Assembly (NCBI RefSeq): GCF_050753385.1
Contig: NZ_JBLZFZ010000018.1
Span: forward strand, 1-64,000
Direction: 5' to 3'
DNA length: 64,000 nucleotides
From: Pantanalinema rosaneae
GTDB lineage: Bacteria > Cyanobacteriota > Cyanobacteriia > Leptolyngbyales > Leptolyngbyaceae
The position numbers and the translations under genes are program-made. Positions 53,780-63,049 of the stretch are shown here, piece after piece (within the stretch, counting starts at the first letter, position 1; every line of letters starts with the position of its first letter). The notes under the pieces are model-generated. The model saw only the letters and a program-made list of their open reading frames with translations, searched no databases and was not told the DNA's origin.

Positions 53780-55327
53780 TCAAGCCTGGTTACACCAAGT
53801 TTGAGATAGGCTCTGCTCAATCCCTTGGTGAAACGCCATCACTTCTGGAATCAACTGATTGAGATTACCGGCTCCCAAAAATAGGGCAATATCCCCTGGC
53901 ATCAGCACCTGGCTTAAGAACTGGCTGATCGACGGGAGAGAAGCTTGGTAGTAAACCTGAGGATGGTGCTGCGCCACTAAGCTGGCAACCTGCTCGCCAG
54001 TTAAGTTACCCGGATTCGGTTCACCGGCACTATAGATATCGCTGAGGACGACCATATCGGCATCGCCAAACGCTTCGGCAAACTCCGCCAAAAAGGTTTG
54101 GGTACGACTATAGCGATGGGGCTGAAAAATTGCGACGACTCGTTTCCAGGGACAGACAGGCGTATCTTGGATTTGCAGTCGGGCAGCCGCTAAGGTCGCC
54201 CGGAGTTCACTGGGGTGATGGGCGTAGTCATCCACAAATAGGATGCCGTTGTATTCGCCGCGCCGCTCAAACCGTCGCCGCGCCCCTTCAAAGATGGCGA
54301 TCGCCTGGGCAATCACAGAGAACTCCAGACCGAGCAATCGCCCAACCGCTACGGCCGCTAAGGCGTTACTCAGGTTATGTTGACCCAGCAGCTTGACATT
54401 GAGCCGACCCAGAATTGCTCCCCGTTCCCAGACTCTGGCGATCGTTCCTTCTGCCCGATAGGTAATGCAGTCAACGGTATAGTCAGCGCCCCGGTTGGGG
54501 TCAAGGCTATAGCTGATCGTGGGTGGTAAGCGATCGCGCACCGTCGGACAGTCCAAACACCCAATTACCGTCTGGCAATTCTGAGTAAAGGTTTGGAAGA
54601 TCTCGACGACTTCATCCAGGCTACTGTAGTGATCGGGGTGATCGAGTTCAATATTGGTAATAATGCCAATTTGAGCCGTTAGTTTCACTAAAGACCCATC
54701 CGACTCATCGGCTTCAGCCACCAGATGGGAGCCTTGCCCAACCCGAGCATTGCCTTGCCAGACATTGACCTCGCCTCCCACGACGATCGTGGGATCGAGT
54801 CCCGCCTGTACCATTAGGTAGCCAATTAAACTGCTGGTTGTGGTTTTACCATGAGTTCCAGCAACAGCAATGCCTTGATAGTCCTGCATTAAGCCGGCCA
54901 GGACATCGGAACGGTGAAAGATTGGACAGCCTAACTCAAGTGCCGCTTGATATTCGGCATTGTTTGAGTGGATTGCGGTTGAGCAGATCACCTGAGGTAG
55001 TTTTGAGACTGATCGGGAATAGCTCACCTCAGGTTGTTTAGACACCCTGGTTTCAACTGATGCAGTCAATGATCGTGCGGTAGGAACCGCGACGGGTTGA
55101 GCCGTAATTGTCTTAGATTGAAAAAACTCTAAGTTGGCTGGCTCTTGGCTCCAAAAAATATGGGCTCCGTTTTCTTGCAGCCGTTGTGTAATGTGGCTGA
55201 GGCGTAAATCTGAGCCAGACACAGGCAACCCGCGTTTAGCAAGTACATACGCCAGTGCTGACATTCCAATTCCACCTATACCAATAAAGTGAAACGGTCT
55301 GCCGCCGAAATCGACAGAATTTGGCAT
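53780..55327 (-). CDS. murC: UDP-N-acetylmuramate-L-alanine ligase
   Basis: A 515-aa MurC from the ATG at 55327 (MPNSVDFGGRPFHFIGIGGI). Domain 1 has HFIGIGGIGMSALAYVLAKR; the ATPase loop is VAGTHGKTTTSSLIGYLM; EADESDGSLVKLTAQIGI and NIELDHPDHYSSLDEVVEIF follow; domain 3 has FVDDYAHHPSELRATLAAAR and VAIFQPHRYSRTQTF. It adds the first amino acid (L-Ala) of the peptidoglycan stem. Between strand IFWSQEPANLEFFQSK and VICSTAIHSNNAEY about 35 residues of Ser/Thr/Val-rich sequence are inserted compared with the usual protein. Longer frame to 55375 is not supported by family length. Confidence 0.96.
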   Translation of the reverse strand: MPNSVDFGGRPFHFIGIGGIGMSALAYVLAKRGLPVSGSDLRLSHITQRLQENGAHIFWSQEPANLEFFQSKTITAQPVAVPTARSLTASVETRVSKQPEVSYSRSVSKLPQVICSTAIHSNNAEYQAALELGCPIFHRSDVLAGLMQDYQGIAVAGTHGKTTTSSLIGYLMVQAGLDPTIVVGGEVNVWQGNARVGQGSHLVAEADESDGSLVKLTAQIGIITNIELDHPDHYSSLDEVVEIFQTFTQNCQTVIGCLDCPTVRDRLPPTISYSLDPNRGADYTVDCITYRAEGTIARVWERGAILGRLNVKLLGQHNLSNALAAVAVGRLLGLEFSVIAQAIAIFEGARRRFERRGEYNGILFVDDYAHHPSELRATLAAARLQIQDTPVCPWKRVVAIFQPHRYSRTQTFLAEFAEAFGDADMVVLSDIYSAGEPNPGNLTGEQVASLVAQHHPQVYYQASLPSISQFLSQVLMPGDIALFLGAGNLNQLIPEVMAFHQGIEQSLSQTWCNQA

Positions 55328-55841
55328 CTTGAGATCCTCACACACCACACCGTACCAATTCTCACGCGTTATCATATCAAGAATTACCTTTTCGGCATAC
55401 CGCCTGGTTAAGGATTTATTGCTCTAGGCAGATTTTGCTCTGGTGCATATATTGTCTAGGTTTCAAATTTGGTGTAGACCATATTTCTCCTCACAATGCG
55501 ATGGTTTTGCACCTCTTTGGAGGAATTGTGCTCTGGAGTCTGCCCAGTTGTATTGAGTGTTCTGAAAGTTATATCACTCCCTTTCAATTTTTTTCGTTTA
55601 ATCTAATGGTTTAGGAAAACCTGTGGTTTGGCTAGAAATTGCCAGTAAACAGTAAGTAACAAATTGCCAGGTCTTTCCGCATCTGCCTTATGCTAGTTAA
55701 TTGCCATTTTCCCGGTGGAATTTGGTTTAGATAGTATCTAAACACCCGCGATCGCGGCATCAATCCGGTAACTTCTTTGACTCAGGATTGGGTTGGCTAA
55801 ATCTCTATCAGTGCATTAAATCGGGCGGCTACTGTCGAAGC
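55328..55841. other. intergenic region between murC and nadD
   Basis: Divergent promoter region of about 510 bases. The stretch 55570-55610 is AT-rich with a TTTTTTTCG run. No open frame, repeat or terminator is convincing. Confidence 0.5.
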
Positions 55842-56444
55842 ATGAATACCGTAGCCATTTTTGGTGGCAGTTTTAATCCAGTGCATTGGGGGCATCGCTT
55901 GATTGCCGAAACGGCACTGAATCGGGTGGCTCTCGATCGCATAATTTGGGTACCAACGTATTGTCCTCCTCACAAACCACAGACTTTACTAGCATTCCCG
56001 CATCGGTTGGAAATGGTACAACGGGCAATTGCGGATCAGCCGTTATTTTTGGCATCCGATCTAGAAGCTCAGCGGGGTGGGCGATCGTTTGCCATTGCCA
56101 CCTGGCAAGCCTTGCACCGCCAATACCCCAACACGGATTGGTATTGGATTATTGGCAAAGATGCGTTCCAAACCCTACCGCATTGGCAGGGCTGTGAAGA
56201 ACTGGTTCAGCAATGTACCTGGCTGATTGCCCCTCGAAATGGCGACGTTAAAGCCACCATTGACTGCGTCAGCCAGCAACTAGCTCAGCGATCGCTGCAC
56301 CTGCGCTGGCATCTGCTCCCGCTCACGCCCATTCCCGTGTCCTCCAGCTTGATTCGGCAACGCTGCCAGTTAGGACAATCGATCGCCGACCTGGTACCGG
56401 AAGCGGTGCGCTCATACATTGTCGCTCATAATCTGTACAAATAA
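55842..56444 (+). CDS. nadD: nicotinate-nucleotide adenylyltransferase
   Basis: A 200-aa NadD. The nucleotidyl-transferase HxGH motif is in IFGGSFNPVHWGHRLIAETA, the nicotinate-pocket segment in IWVPTYCPPHKPQ, and the C-terminal ATP-binding ISSTxIR-like motif is VSSSLIRQRCQLG. It adenylates nicotinate mononucleotide in NAD synthesis. The ATG at 55842 (MNTVAIFGGSFNP) matches the family; a longer frame to 55788 does not. It stands alone, 290 bases before gap2. Confidence 0.95.
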   Translation: MNTVAIFGGSFNPVHWGHRLIAETALNRVALDRIIWVPTYCPPHKPQTLLAFPHRLEMVQRAIADQPLFLASDLEAQRGGRSFAIATWQALHRQYPNTDWYWIIGKDAFQTLPHWQGCEELVQQCTWLIAPRNGDVKATIDCVSQQLAQRSLHLRWHLLPLTPIPVSSSLIRQRCQLGQSIADLVPEAVRSYIVAHNLYK

Positions 56445-56512
56445 GTTAAAATACCTACTCATTATGTTAATATAACGATACAAAGGCTTAAGCAAGTAGT
56501 TGCCAGAGATAA

Positions 56513-56572
56513 CCCTGAGTCAGGGAACTTTACATTGCCCTCAGCAGAGGGGCTAATCCTGAGTGATAGCCC
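56513..56572 (+). promoter_or_regulatory. structured leader upstream of gap2, with mutually exclusive hairpins
   Basis: Contains a perfect 13-base palindrome (CCCTGAGTCAGGG, 56513-56525). A stem GCCCTC / GAGGG(G)C follows (56537-56553) and then a stem GGGCTA / TAGCCC (56550-56572) that shares the GGGC bases with the first, so the two cannot form together. A TAATATAAC -10-like sequence lies at about 56468-56476. Could be a leader attenuator or a protein-binding site; no known riboswitch was recognised. Confidence 0.4.
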
Positions 56573-56736
56573 ATCATGAAGCCGGTATCCGACGATCGAT
56601 GACTGGTCTAGATCCAGCTTTTCTTAGTGAATTTGGGCAGTTGTACCCGCTTGATTCAGTTATTGCACTTGGTTCCACTACCGCCTTATGATCGGGTTTG
56701 ACTATCGGTATCTATTTAGTAGACAGAGGGCAAGAC

Positions 56737-57753
56737 GCAGTGATTAGAGTAGCGATTAACGGCTTCGGACGTATTGGGCGCAACTTCATGCGTTGCTGGC
56801 TAACCAGGCAAGATAGCCAGATTGAAATAGTTGCGATTAATGACACTTCTGACCCCAGAACGAACGCTCACCTGCTGAGATACGATTCGATGCTGGGTAA
56901 GCTGAATGCAGATATTCAGGCTGATGAGAATACCCTGACCGTCAATGGCAAAGTCATCAAGTGTACATCCGACCGTAATCCCGAGAACTTGCCCTGGAAA
57001 GCCTGGGATATTGATCTCATTATTGAATCTACTGGGGTTTTCGTTAGCAAGGAAGGGGCTTCTAAACACCTGAATGCAGGTGCGAAAAAAGTGTTGATTA
57101 CAGCACCCGGTAAGAATGAAGATGGCACGTTTGTGGTCGGTGTGAACCATCAGGACTACGATCACCACAAGCACAACATTATTAGTAATGCCAGCTGTAC
57201 CACTAACTGTCTTGCTCCCGTCGCCAAAGTATTGCATGACAACTTCGGCATCATCAAAGGGACGATGACCACCACGCACAGCTACACTGGCGACCAACGC
57301 TTACTGGATGCCAGCCACCGTGATTTACGTCGGGCTCGGGCGGCGGCGATGAACATTGTGCCAACCTCCACTGGAGCAGCTAAAGCCGTGGCACTGGTGC
57401 TACCGGAACTGAGCGGCAAGCTGAACGGGATTGCCTTGCGGGTTCCCACCCCTAATGTGTCGATCGTTGATTTAGTCGTCCAGGTTGAAAAGAGCACCAT
57501 CTCTGAACAAGTGAATGAGGTGCTGAAAGCGGCTTCAGAAGGTCCGATGAAAGGCATCCTGAAGTATTGCGATCTGCCTCTAGTGTCTAGCGACCATGCG
57601 GGGACGGATGAATCCTCGATCGTAGACGCAGCCCTGACGATGGTGATGGGTGGCGATATGGTGAAAGTGGTGGCCTGGTACGACAACGAGTGGGGCTATA
57701 GCCAACGGGTCGTTGACCTGGCAGAAGTCGTGGCTCGTAACTGGGTGGCTTAA
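56737..57753 (+). CDS. gap2: type I glyceraldehyde-3-phosphate dehydrogenase (Gap2-type)
   Basis: A 338-aa GAPDH. The N-terminal VIRVAINGFGRIGRNFMRCW is reached with a GTG start at 56737; an in-frame ATG at 56698 would add 13 unrelated residues. Catalytic Cys is in NIISNASCTTNCLAPVAKVL, and the substrate region is THSYTGDQRLLDASHRDLRR. The coenzyme loop reads INDTSDPRTNAHLLRYDSML: the Thr-Ser after the Asp is the cyanobacterial Gap2 type that accepts NADPH in the Calvin cycle as well as NADH. Strong terminator follows. Confidence 0.95.
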   Translation, partial: AVIRVAINGFGRIGRNFMRCWLTRQDSQIEIVAINDTSDPRTNAHLLRYDSMLGKLNADIQADENTLTVNGKVIKCTSDRNPENLPWKAWDIDLIIESTGVFVSKEGASKHLNAGAKKVLITAPGKNEDGTFVVGVNHQDYDHHKHNIISNASCTTNCLAPVAKVLHDNFGIIKGTMTTTHSYTGDQRLLDASHRDLRRARAAAMNIVPTSTGAAKAVALVLPELSGKLNGIALRVPTPNVSIVDLVVQVEKSTISEQVNEVLKAASEGPMKGILKYCDLPLVSSDHAGTDESSIVDAALTMVMGGDMVKVVAWYDNEWGYSQRVVDLAEVVARNWVA

Positions 57754-57821
57754 GCGAATCTGTCTGCGATCGCAAACTCTGTAGGGACTGCTAGGGTATA
57801 TTCTGCGATCGCGTTAAACTG

Positions 57822-57855
57822 CCCCCCTTTGCCTGTCAGTTGCAGGTGAGGGGGG
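57822..57855 (+). terminator. intrinsic terminator after gap2
   Basis: Stem with a CCCCCC arm and CCTG on the left, CAGG and GGGGGG on the right, loop TCAGTTG, followed by TATCATTTTG. It lies about 70 bases after the gap2 stop. The stem is strong although the U-tract is short. Confidence 0.75.
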
Positions 57856-58098
57856 TATCATTTTGCCATCTTTGATGACATTGATAAATAAATAGAATAT
57901 TACAATTGATGACTTATAAGTACCGTTGAACTTAAGCTGGAATCAATGCCCTAAAAGGCGTAGACTGAAACCAGACGACTGGGTAATGGCTCATTCTGGC
58001 TGGTTCTCAGGCATCCCTATGTTGCCCCTACAATGCAACTGAACCGTCCTACTCCGTCTGGTCTACTCCTTGTTCACCCTACTCCCCGATCGAACCGT

Positions 58099-59820
58099 AT
58101 GGCTGATGTGAAACCTCGCGACGTTCAAGTTGCCCCGATTGGTGAGAACACGACTGTCCTGCGATCGCGCACCTGGGATCGCCTCAAATTTGAAGTAGAG
58201 TATGCCCGTCAGCGAGGGACGACCGCCAATTCCTATTTAATTCAAGCCAGTAAGAGTGCTTTAATCGATCCGCCGGGTGGCTCATTCACGCAAATTTATG
58301 TGACGGAGTTACACCAGCAGGTTTACTTCCAAAAACTCAACTATCTGATTCTGGGGCATGTCAATCCCAATCGGATGGAAACGCTCAAAGTTTTGCTGGA
58401 ACTGGCGGCTCAAGCGATCGTTATTTGTTCTAAACCAGGAGCGATCGCTCTGAAATCGGCATTTCCCGACTTAGAACTCCGGATTGAGCCCGTTCGAGGT
58501 GATGAGGTTTTAGATTTAGGCATGGGGCACGAACTGCAATTTTGTTTTGTGCCGACTCCGCGCTGGCCGGATGCTTTATGTACCTATGATCCGAAAACTT
58601 GCATCCTCTATACCGACAAGTTATTCGGGGCACATGTGTGTGATGAGGAGGTGATGGATGAACACTGGCGATCGCTGGAAGCCGATCGAGCCTACTATTT
58701 CAACTGCCTCCATGCGGTGCAAGCTCCACAGGTCGAGGCGGCAATGGAACGGCTGTCGAGCTTCCCGGCTCGCATCTATGCCCCTGCCCACGGTCCGATC
58801 GTGCGCCATAGCTTCAGTCGCTTGACCCTGGATTATCAACTCTGGTGTCAGCAACAACAAACGAAGGAACTCCGGGTTGCCCTGCTGTACACCTCTGCCT
58901 ATGGCAATACGGCAACCGTTGCCCAGGCGATCGCCCAGGGCATTACCGAAGCGGAAGTTGCAGTTCAGAGTATTAACTGCGAATTTGCCACCCCAGCCGA
59001 AATTACTACCGCGATCGACCAATGTGATGGCTTCATCATTGGTTCACCGACACTCGGAGGTCACGCGCCAACCCAGATTCAGACGGCATTAGGCATTATT
59101 CTGTCTACGGCGGCTAAGACGAAAGTGGCTGGGGTGTTTGGTTCCTATGGCTGGAGTGGTGAAGCGGTAGATTTGCTGGAAAGTAAGCTGCAAGATGCCG
59201 GATATCCATTTGGGTTTGAGCCAATTCGGGTAAAGTTTGCCCCCACGGACGAGGTGTTGCAGCAGTGTCAAGCAGCAGGCAGTGAGTTTGCTCAGACCTT
59301 GAAAAAGTCGAAAAAAGCCTATGCACCTCGCCAAATGGCAGCCGAAGCCCAAACCGATCGCACAGGGCAGGCCGTTGGGCGGATTCCCGGTTCGTTGTGT
59401 GTGATCACTGCCAACCTGGGAGGTACACAATTTGGCTTTCTCACCTCCTGGGTATCCCAAGCCAGCTTTAGCCCACCCGGACTGACGATCGCGGTTGCCA
59501 AAAACCATGCCGCCGAACTGTTGATTCATCCCGGTGAACAGTTTGTCATTAATATTCTCAAAGAGGGCAGAAACGTCCGCCGCCATTTTCTCAAACAGCG
59601 GGAGCCTGGAGAATACCCCTTTGCTGATGTGGCTACAGCGGAAGCTACCAATGGTTGCCCAATTTTGACTGAAGCCCTGGCATATTTGGAATGTACGGTG
59701 CAGAACCGGATGGAATGTGGCGATCACTGGTTGCTGTATGCGGTTGTTAACAATGGTAAGGTGCTAGAGCCAACGGGCGTAACCGCAGTCAACCACCGCA
59801 AATCTGGCAACCAATACTAA
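58099..59820 (+). CDS. flv1: class C flavodiiron protein (Flv1-type)
   Basis: About 573 aa (ATG at 58099; 58033 adds 22 residues). There are three modules: a metallo-beta-lactamase-like domain (about 30-250), a flavodoxin domain (VALLYTSAYGNTATVAQAIA, about 265-400), and a flavin-reductase domain (IPGSLCVITANLGGTQFGFL, about 430-570). Class C proteins reduce oxygen using photosynthetic reductant, protecting photosystem I. The usual diiron ligands (H-x-E-x-D-H) are replaced: LILGHVNPNRMETL. This is the non-canonical kind seen in Flv1 and Flv2; without a neighbouring flv4, Flv1 is more likely. Its partner would be elsewhere. Confidence 0.85.
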   Translation: MADVKPRDVQVAPIGENTTVLRSRTWDRLKFEVEYARQRGTTANSYLIQASKSALIDPPGGSFTQIYVTELHQQVYFQKLNYLILGHVNPNRMETLKVLLELAAQAIVICSKPGAIALKSAFPDLELRIEPVRGDEVLDLGMGHELQFCFVPTPRWPDALCTYDPKTCILYTDKLFGAHVCDEEVMDEHWRSLEADRAYYFNCLHAVQAPQVEAAMERLSSFPARIYAPAHGPIVRHSFSRLTLDYQLWCQQQQTKELRVALLYTSAYGNTATVAQAIAQGITEAEVAVQSINCEFATPAEITTAIDQCDGFIIGSPTLGGHAPTQIQTALGIILSTAAKTKVAGVFGSYGWSGEAVDLLESKLQDAGYPFGFEPIRVKFAPTDEVLQQCQAAGSEFAQTLKKSKKAYAPRQMAAEAQTDRTGQAVGRIPGSLCVITANLGGTQFGFLTSWVSQASFSPPGLTIAVAKNHAAELLIHPGEQFVINILKEGRNVRRHFLKQREPGEYPFADVATAEATNGCPILTEALAYLECTVQNRMECGDHWLLYAVVNNGKVLEPTGVTAVNHRKSGNQY

Positions 59821-59834
59821 AGGCTAGTTTGCGG

Positions 59835-60206
59835 CTAACCTCCACTCGCTTTAGCTTTGTAGCCTAATTGCAGCAAAAACTGCACAATTTTCTGTTTGTG
59901 ATCACCCTGGATTTCGATCTCATTGTCCTTAATCGTGCCGCCAGCGCCACAGGTCGTTTTTAACTTTTTGAGTAAATCGGCTAAGGTATCGTCACTGGCT
60001 TGAAAGCCGCGAACGATCGTGACCGTTTTGCCTTTACGTCCTTTGCTAGACGCTTCGACCCGTACATTTTGTTGATTAGGAGGTAGGTCAGGTACACCTC
60101 GCTGCAAGGCATTGGGATTGGCAGGGTTGCCAAACTCAGAGTAAGCGACGCGATCGGTCGCGGAATGGTGTGATTGTGCAGACTTGGATTTTTTCGCGGC
60201 TGCCAT
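59835..60206 (-). CDS. eIF1/SUI1-family translation factor (YciH-like)
   Basis: A 123-aa protein. A basic, low-complexity N-terminus (MAAAKKSKSAQSHHSATDR) precedes the SUI1 domain: VRVEASSKGRKGKTVTIVRG, LADLLKKLKTTCGAGGTIKD, NEIEIQGDHKQKIVQFLLQL. Bacterial YciH proteins bind the 30S subunit and may influence start-site fidelity or stress translation. ATG at 60206; the longer frame adds eleven residues. Confidence 0.93.
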   Translation of the reverse strand: MAAAKKSKSAQSHHSATDRVAYSEFGNPANPNALQRGVPDLPPNQQNVRVEASSKGRKGKTVTIVRGFQASDDTLADLLKKLKTTCGAGGTIKDNEIEIQGDHKQKIVQFLLQLGYKAKASGG

Positions 60207-60259
60207 AGAGGAGTAATCGAGTGAATAGGTGTGCAACAAATTGCCAACAACGGCAGTGA

Positions 60260-61471
60260 TCAGCGACTATTGTCCGCCGGGAAAGCACCTGGTTTGACTT
60301 GTAAGGTTTGAGGTTGTCCATTGCGGATAATCTCCACCTGAAGCACCTCGCCGATCGCGGTTCCTTCTACCTTTTGTTGCACATCAGCCGCAGTCTTCAC
60401 CTCATTGCCATCAATTTTCTGAATAATATCTCCTTCCTGAAACCCGGCTTGCGCGGCGGGAGAATTCTCAATCACCCGTACCACTAACACCCCGTCATCC
60501 TGATTAATCTTCAGTCTAAAGTTACTATCTTGACTCAGTTCTTTGCGAATCGCGGCCGTTAAATCAACCATTTGGATACCCAGAAATGGATGCTCAACTT
60601 TACCCTTTTCAAATAATTGTTCGGCAACCCGTTGAGCCGTTTCGATCGGAATGGCAAAGCCCAAGCCCTGAGCATCTGCCCGAATCGCCGTATTCACGCC
60701 AATCACCTCACCCTGATCGTTGAGTAGCGGACCGCCTGAGTTACCGGGATTAATCGCGGCATCGGTTTGAATGAAGCTAACTCGTTTATCCGGGACACCG
60801 ACTTGAAAACTGGAACGTCCGGTAGCACTGATAATTCCGGCGGTGACTGTATTATCCAGACCTAAGGGATTGCCGATCGCGATCGCCCATTGACCGGGAA
60901 TTAAGGTTTCCGACCTGCCTAATTTAGCCGTCGGTAGCCCCGTTGCTTCAATTTTGACCACGGCTACATCTGTCACCGGATCTGCACCAACCACCTTCCC
61001 TTCAAACGATCGCCCATCCTTCAGCGTCACTTCAACCAAATCTGTTCCGGCGACCACATGGGCATTCGTCAAAATCCGTCCATCATTCGCCAGAATGAAG
61101 CCAGAGCCTGTCCCCCGTTCCACCCGTTCCCTCGGCATGGGCATATCATCCCCAAAGAACCGCCGAAAGAAGGGATTACGCATGGCATCCGGCAGGTCAC
61201 TCGACACCCGCCGCGCCGCATCAATCCGAACCACGGCAGGCCCAACCTGCTCAACCGCTAACGCAATAAAGTTAGCGTTGTTATTACTACCCGGTGCTAA
61301 CGCGATCGCGCGATCGTTCGTCCCCATTAACGGTTGGGAGAGGGGTGGATTGGATAGATTAGATGAAGAGCGTCCTTGACTAATGAGATATTGGCTTCCT
61401 AGCAATCCCGCACCACCCCCGATAATGAGTAATGATACATAGGTCGCCAATTGTTTGAACGATAACGACAT
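60260..61471 (-). CDS. HtrA/HhoA-type trypsin-like serine protease
   Basis: A 403-aa Deg/HtrA protease. An N-terminal membrane anchor/signal (YVSLLIIGGGAGLLGSQYLI) precedes the trypsin-like domain: His in ILTNAHVVAGTDLV, Asp in VTDVAVVKIEATG, Ser in INPGNSGGPLLNDQGEV. One PDZ domain (PAAQAGFQEGDIIQKIDGNE) follows. Cyanobacterial HhoA, HhoB and HtrA share this single-PDZ layout and remove misfolded proteins in the periplasm and thylakoid lumen; which of the three cannot be told. Confidence 0.95.
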   Translation of the reverse strand: MSLSFKQLATYVSLLIIGGGAGLLGSQYLISQGRSSSNLSNPPLSQPLMGTNDRAIALAPGSNNNANFIALAVEQVGPAVVRIDAARRVSSDLPDAMRNPFFRRFFGDDMPMPRERVERGTGSGFILANDGRILTNAHVVAGTDLVEVTLKDGRSFEGKVVGADPVTDVAVVKIEATGLPTAKLGRSETLIPGQWAIAIGNPLGLDNTVTAGIISATGRSSFQVGVPDKRVSFIQTDAAINPGNSGGPLLNDQGEVIGVNTAIRADAQGLGFAIPIETAQRVAEQLFEKGKVEHPFLGIQMVDLTAAIRKELSQDSNFRLKINQDDGVLVVRVIENSPAAQAGFQEGDIIQKIDGNEVKTAADVQQKVEGTAIGEVLQVEIIRNGQPQTLQVKPGAFPADNSR

Positions 61472-61593
61472 GATCGTAAGTAAAGAATAGCGGACATCCT
61501 AACCCTACTCTAACTGGAACTTAGACTGCCTGGGCGGAATCTTCAACCACAGTGAGCCAGTCACGACCTATTCCTTGAATTTAAACCTGACCT

Positions 61594-62502
61594 ATGAAGC
61601 TGAATCGGTTGCTAGTATTGAGCCTAATTGTGTTGCTAGGGGAAATACTGGTTGAACACCCTCTGTCGCCATTGCCACTTCACGCCCAAACCTCTCCTCA
61701 GGCAACCTGTGCCCCGCCTGTGCTGTCTCGGTTAACTCGACATCGGGTAACGGCGGGGGAAACCCTTGCCAGTATTGCTCAAAACTATGAGCTGATTCCA
61801 GCCACACTGATGGGGATGAATCCTGGCTTACGGGGTGGCAACGTTACTGTCGGTAGTGAAATTTTAGTTCCGCCTTACAACGGCATTCGGGTTCAGCTTG
61901 CCGCCAACCAAACCCTCAAGGATGTGGCGAAACAATATAATGTGCGTCCTGATGTGTTGTTTGAGGTGAATGGGTGTCAGCCCAATCCCAGAGTGGTATT
62001 TGTGCCGGGGGTCAATTGGTCCCCGATCGCGACTCCTAATGCGACTCCTTCAGCCCAGGAACGGCGGATTTTGGCAGGATCGCCCTTAGGGGGACAGACG
62101 ACGACTCCAGCGATCGAACTTCTGGGTTATGGCTGGGTCGTGCATCCTACCACGGGGAAAGTGGCATTTCATAGTGGGGTTGATTTAGAAGCGGCTGCCG
62201 GTACTGTCGTGGTGGCAGTCGGAGATGGAACCGTTGCCTTTGCTGGAGTGCAGGGGGCTTATGGCAATCTGGTGGTGATTAATCATGCCGAAGGGTTGCA
62301 AACGCGCTATGCCCAACTGGGAACCATGCAAGTAAAAGCGGGGCAAACCGTCAGGCGGGGACAGGCGATCGCCACCGTGGGCACAAGTGGTCAGCCCAGT
62401 TCTCCCACTCCCCATTTGCATTTTGAAGTGCGATCGCGATCAAACTTAGGCTGGGTGGCGGAAAATCCGCAAAATTATTTTGCTAGCCGTGTCCGACCTT
62501 AG
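61594..62502 (+). CDS. secreted LysM/M23-family peptidase-like protein
   Basis: A 302-aa exported protein. The signal peptide (LLVLSLIVLLGEILVEHPL) is followed by two LysM peptidoglycan-binding repeats (HRVTAGETLASIAQNYELIP; VQLAANQTLKDVAKQYNVRP) and an M23-like domain. Zinc ligands are visible as HSGVD and HLHFEV. In the usual catalytic YAHL motif the His is Gln (RYAQL), so hydrolysis may be weak or lost, making it a possible cell-wall activator rather than an enzyme. Its stop overlaps that of dtd by four bases from the opposite strand. Confidence 0.9.
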   Translation: MKLNRLLVLSLIVLLGEILVEHPLSPLPLHAQTSPQATCAPPVLSRLTRHRVTAGETLASIAQNYELIPATLMGMNPGLRGGNVTVGSEILVPPYNGIRVQLAANQTLKDVAKQYNVRPDVLFEVNGCQPNPRVVFVPGVNWSPIATPNATPSAQERRILAGSPLGGQTTTPAIELLGYGWVVHPTTGKVAFHSGVDLEAAAGTVVVAVGDGTVAFAGVQGAYGNLVVINHAEGLQTRYAQLGTMQVKAGQTVRRGQAIATVGTSGQPSSPTPHLHFEVRSRSNLGWVAENPQNYFASRVRP

Positions 62503-62954
62503 TGGGGTTCAGCCTCGCGTTCTAGCAGGATCGTGACCGGTCCATCATTCTCGATCGTCACCTGCATCATGACACCAAACTGACCCGTTTCTACCCGCAA
62601 CCCGGACGATCGCAGTTTGGTGACAAACTGGTTATATAAGGCTTCAGCCTGGGGCGGAGCCGCCGCGCGATCGAAGGAAGGACGGCGACCTTTGCGACAA
62701 TCGCCATACAGGGTAAATTGACTAACTACGAGCAACTCGCCGCTAATTTCCTGCACAGACTGATCGAACCGACCACCATTCCCAGCCGGAAATAACCGCA
62801 GTTCCAAACATTTTCGTGTCATCCAATCCAGTTCGGCGGTGGTATCCGTGTCGGTGATGCCGACTAACAGATTTAGCCCCTGTCCAATCCTGCCGATCAC
62901 CTGCCCATCGACCAGGACTTGAGACGATCGCACTCGCTGAATCACAACCCGCAT
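62499..62954 (-). CDS. dtd: D-aminoacyl-tRNA deacylase
   Basis: A 151-aa DTD. MRVVIQRVRSSQVLVDGQVI starts the domain, GINLLVGITDTD-like sequence (GLNLLVGITDTDTTAELDWM) follows, the SQFTLYGDCRKGRRPSFDRA segment carries the catalytic Thr, and the Gly-cisPro-like ending is GVMMQVTIENDGPVTILLE. It frees D-amino acids and glycine mischarged on tRNA. ATG at 62954; a longer frame adds 28 residues without homology. Divergent from mmsA. Confidence 0.95.
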   Translation of the reverse strand: MRVVIQRVRSSQVLVDGQVIGRIGQGLNLLVGITDTDTTAELDWMTRKCLELRLFPAGNGGRFDQSVQEISGELLVVSQFTLYGDCRKGRRPSFDRAAAPPQAEALYNQFVTKLRSSGLRVETGQFGVMMQVTIENDGPVTILLEREAEPH

Positions 62955-63049
62955 AAAGCAATCAGTAGATGAAAGGGAACGCCGAGTAATAGTATAGGTG
63001 GGTTCAGTTCCGCTCTGTACGGACGATCGCACTATCAACTAGCGCCATT

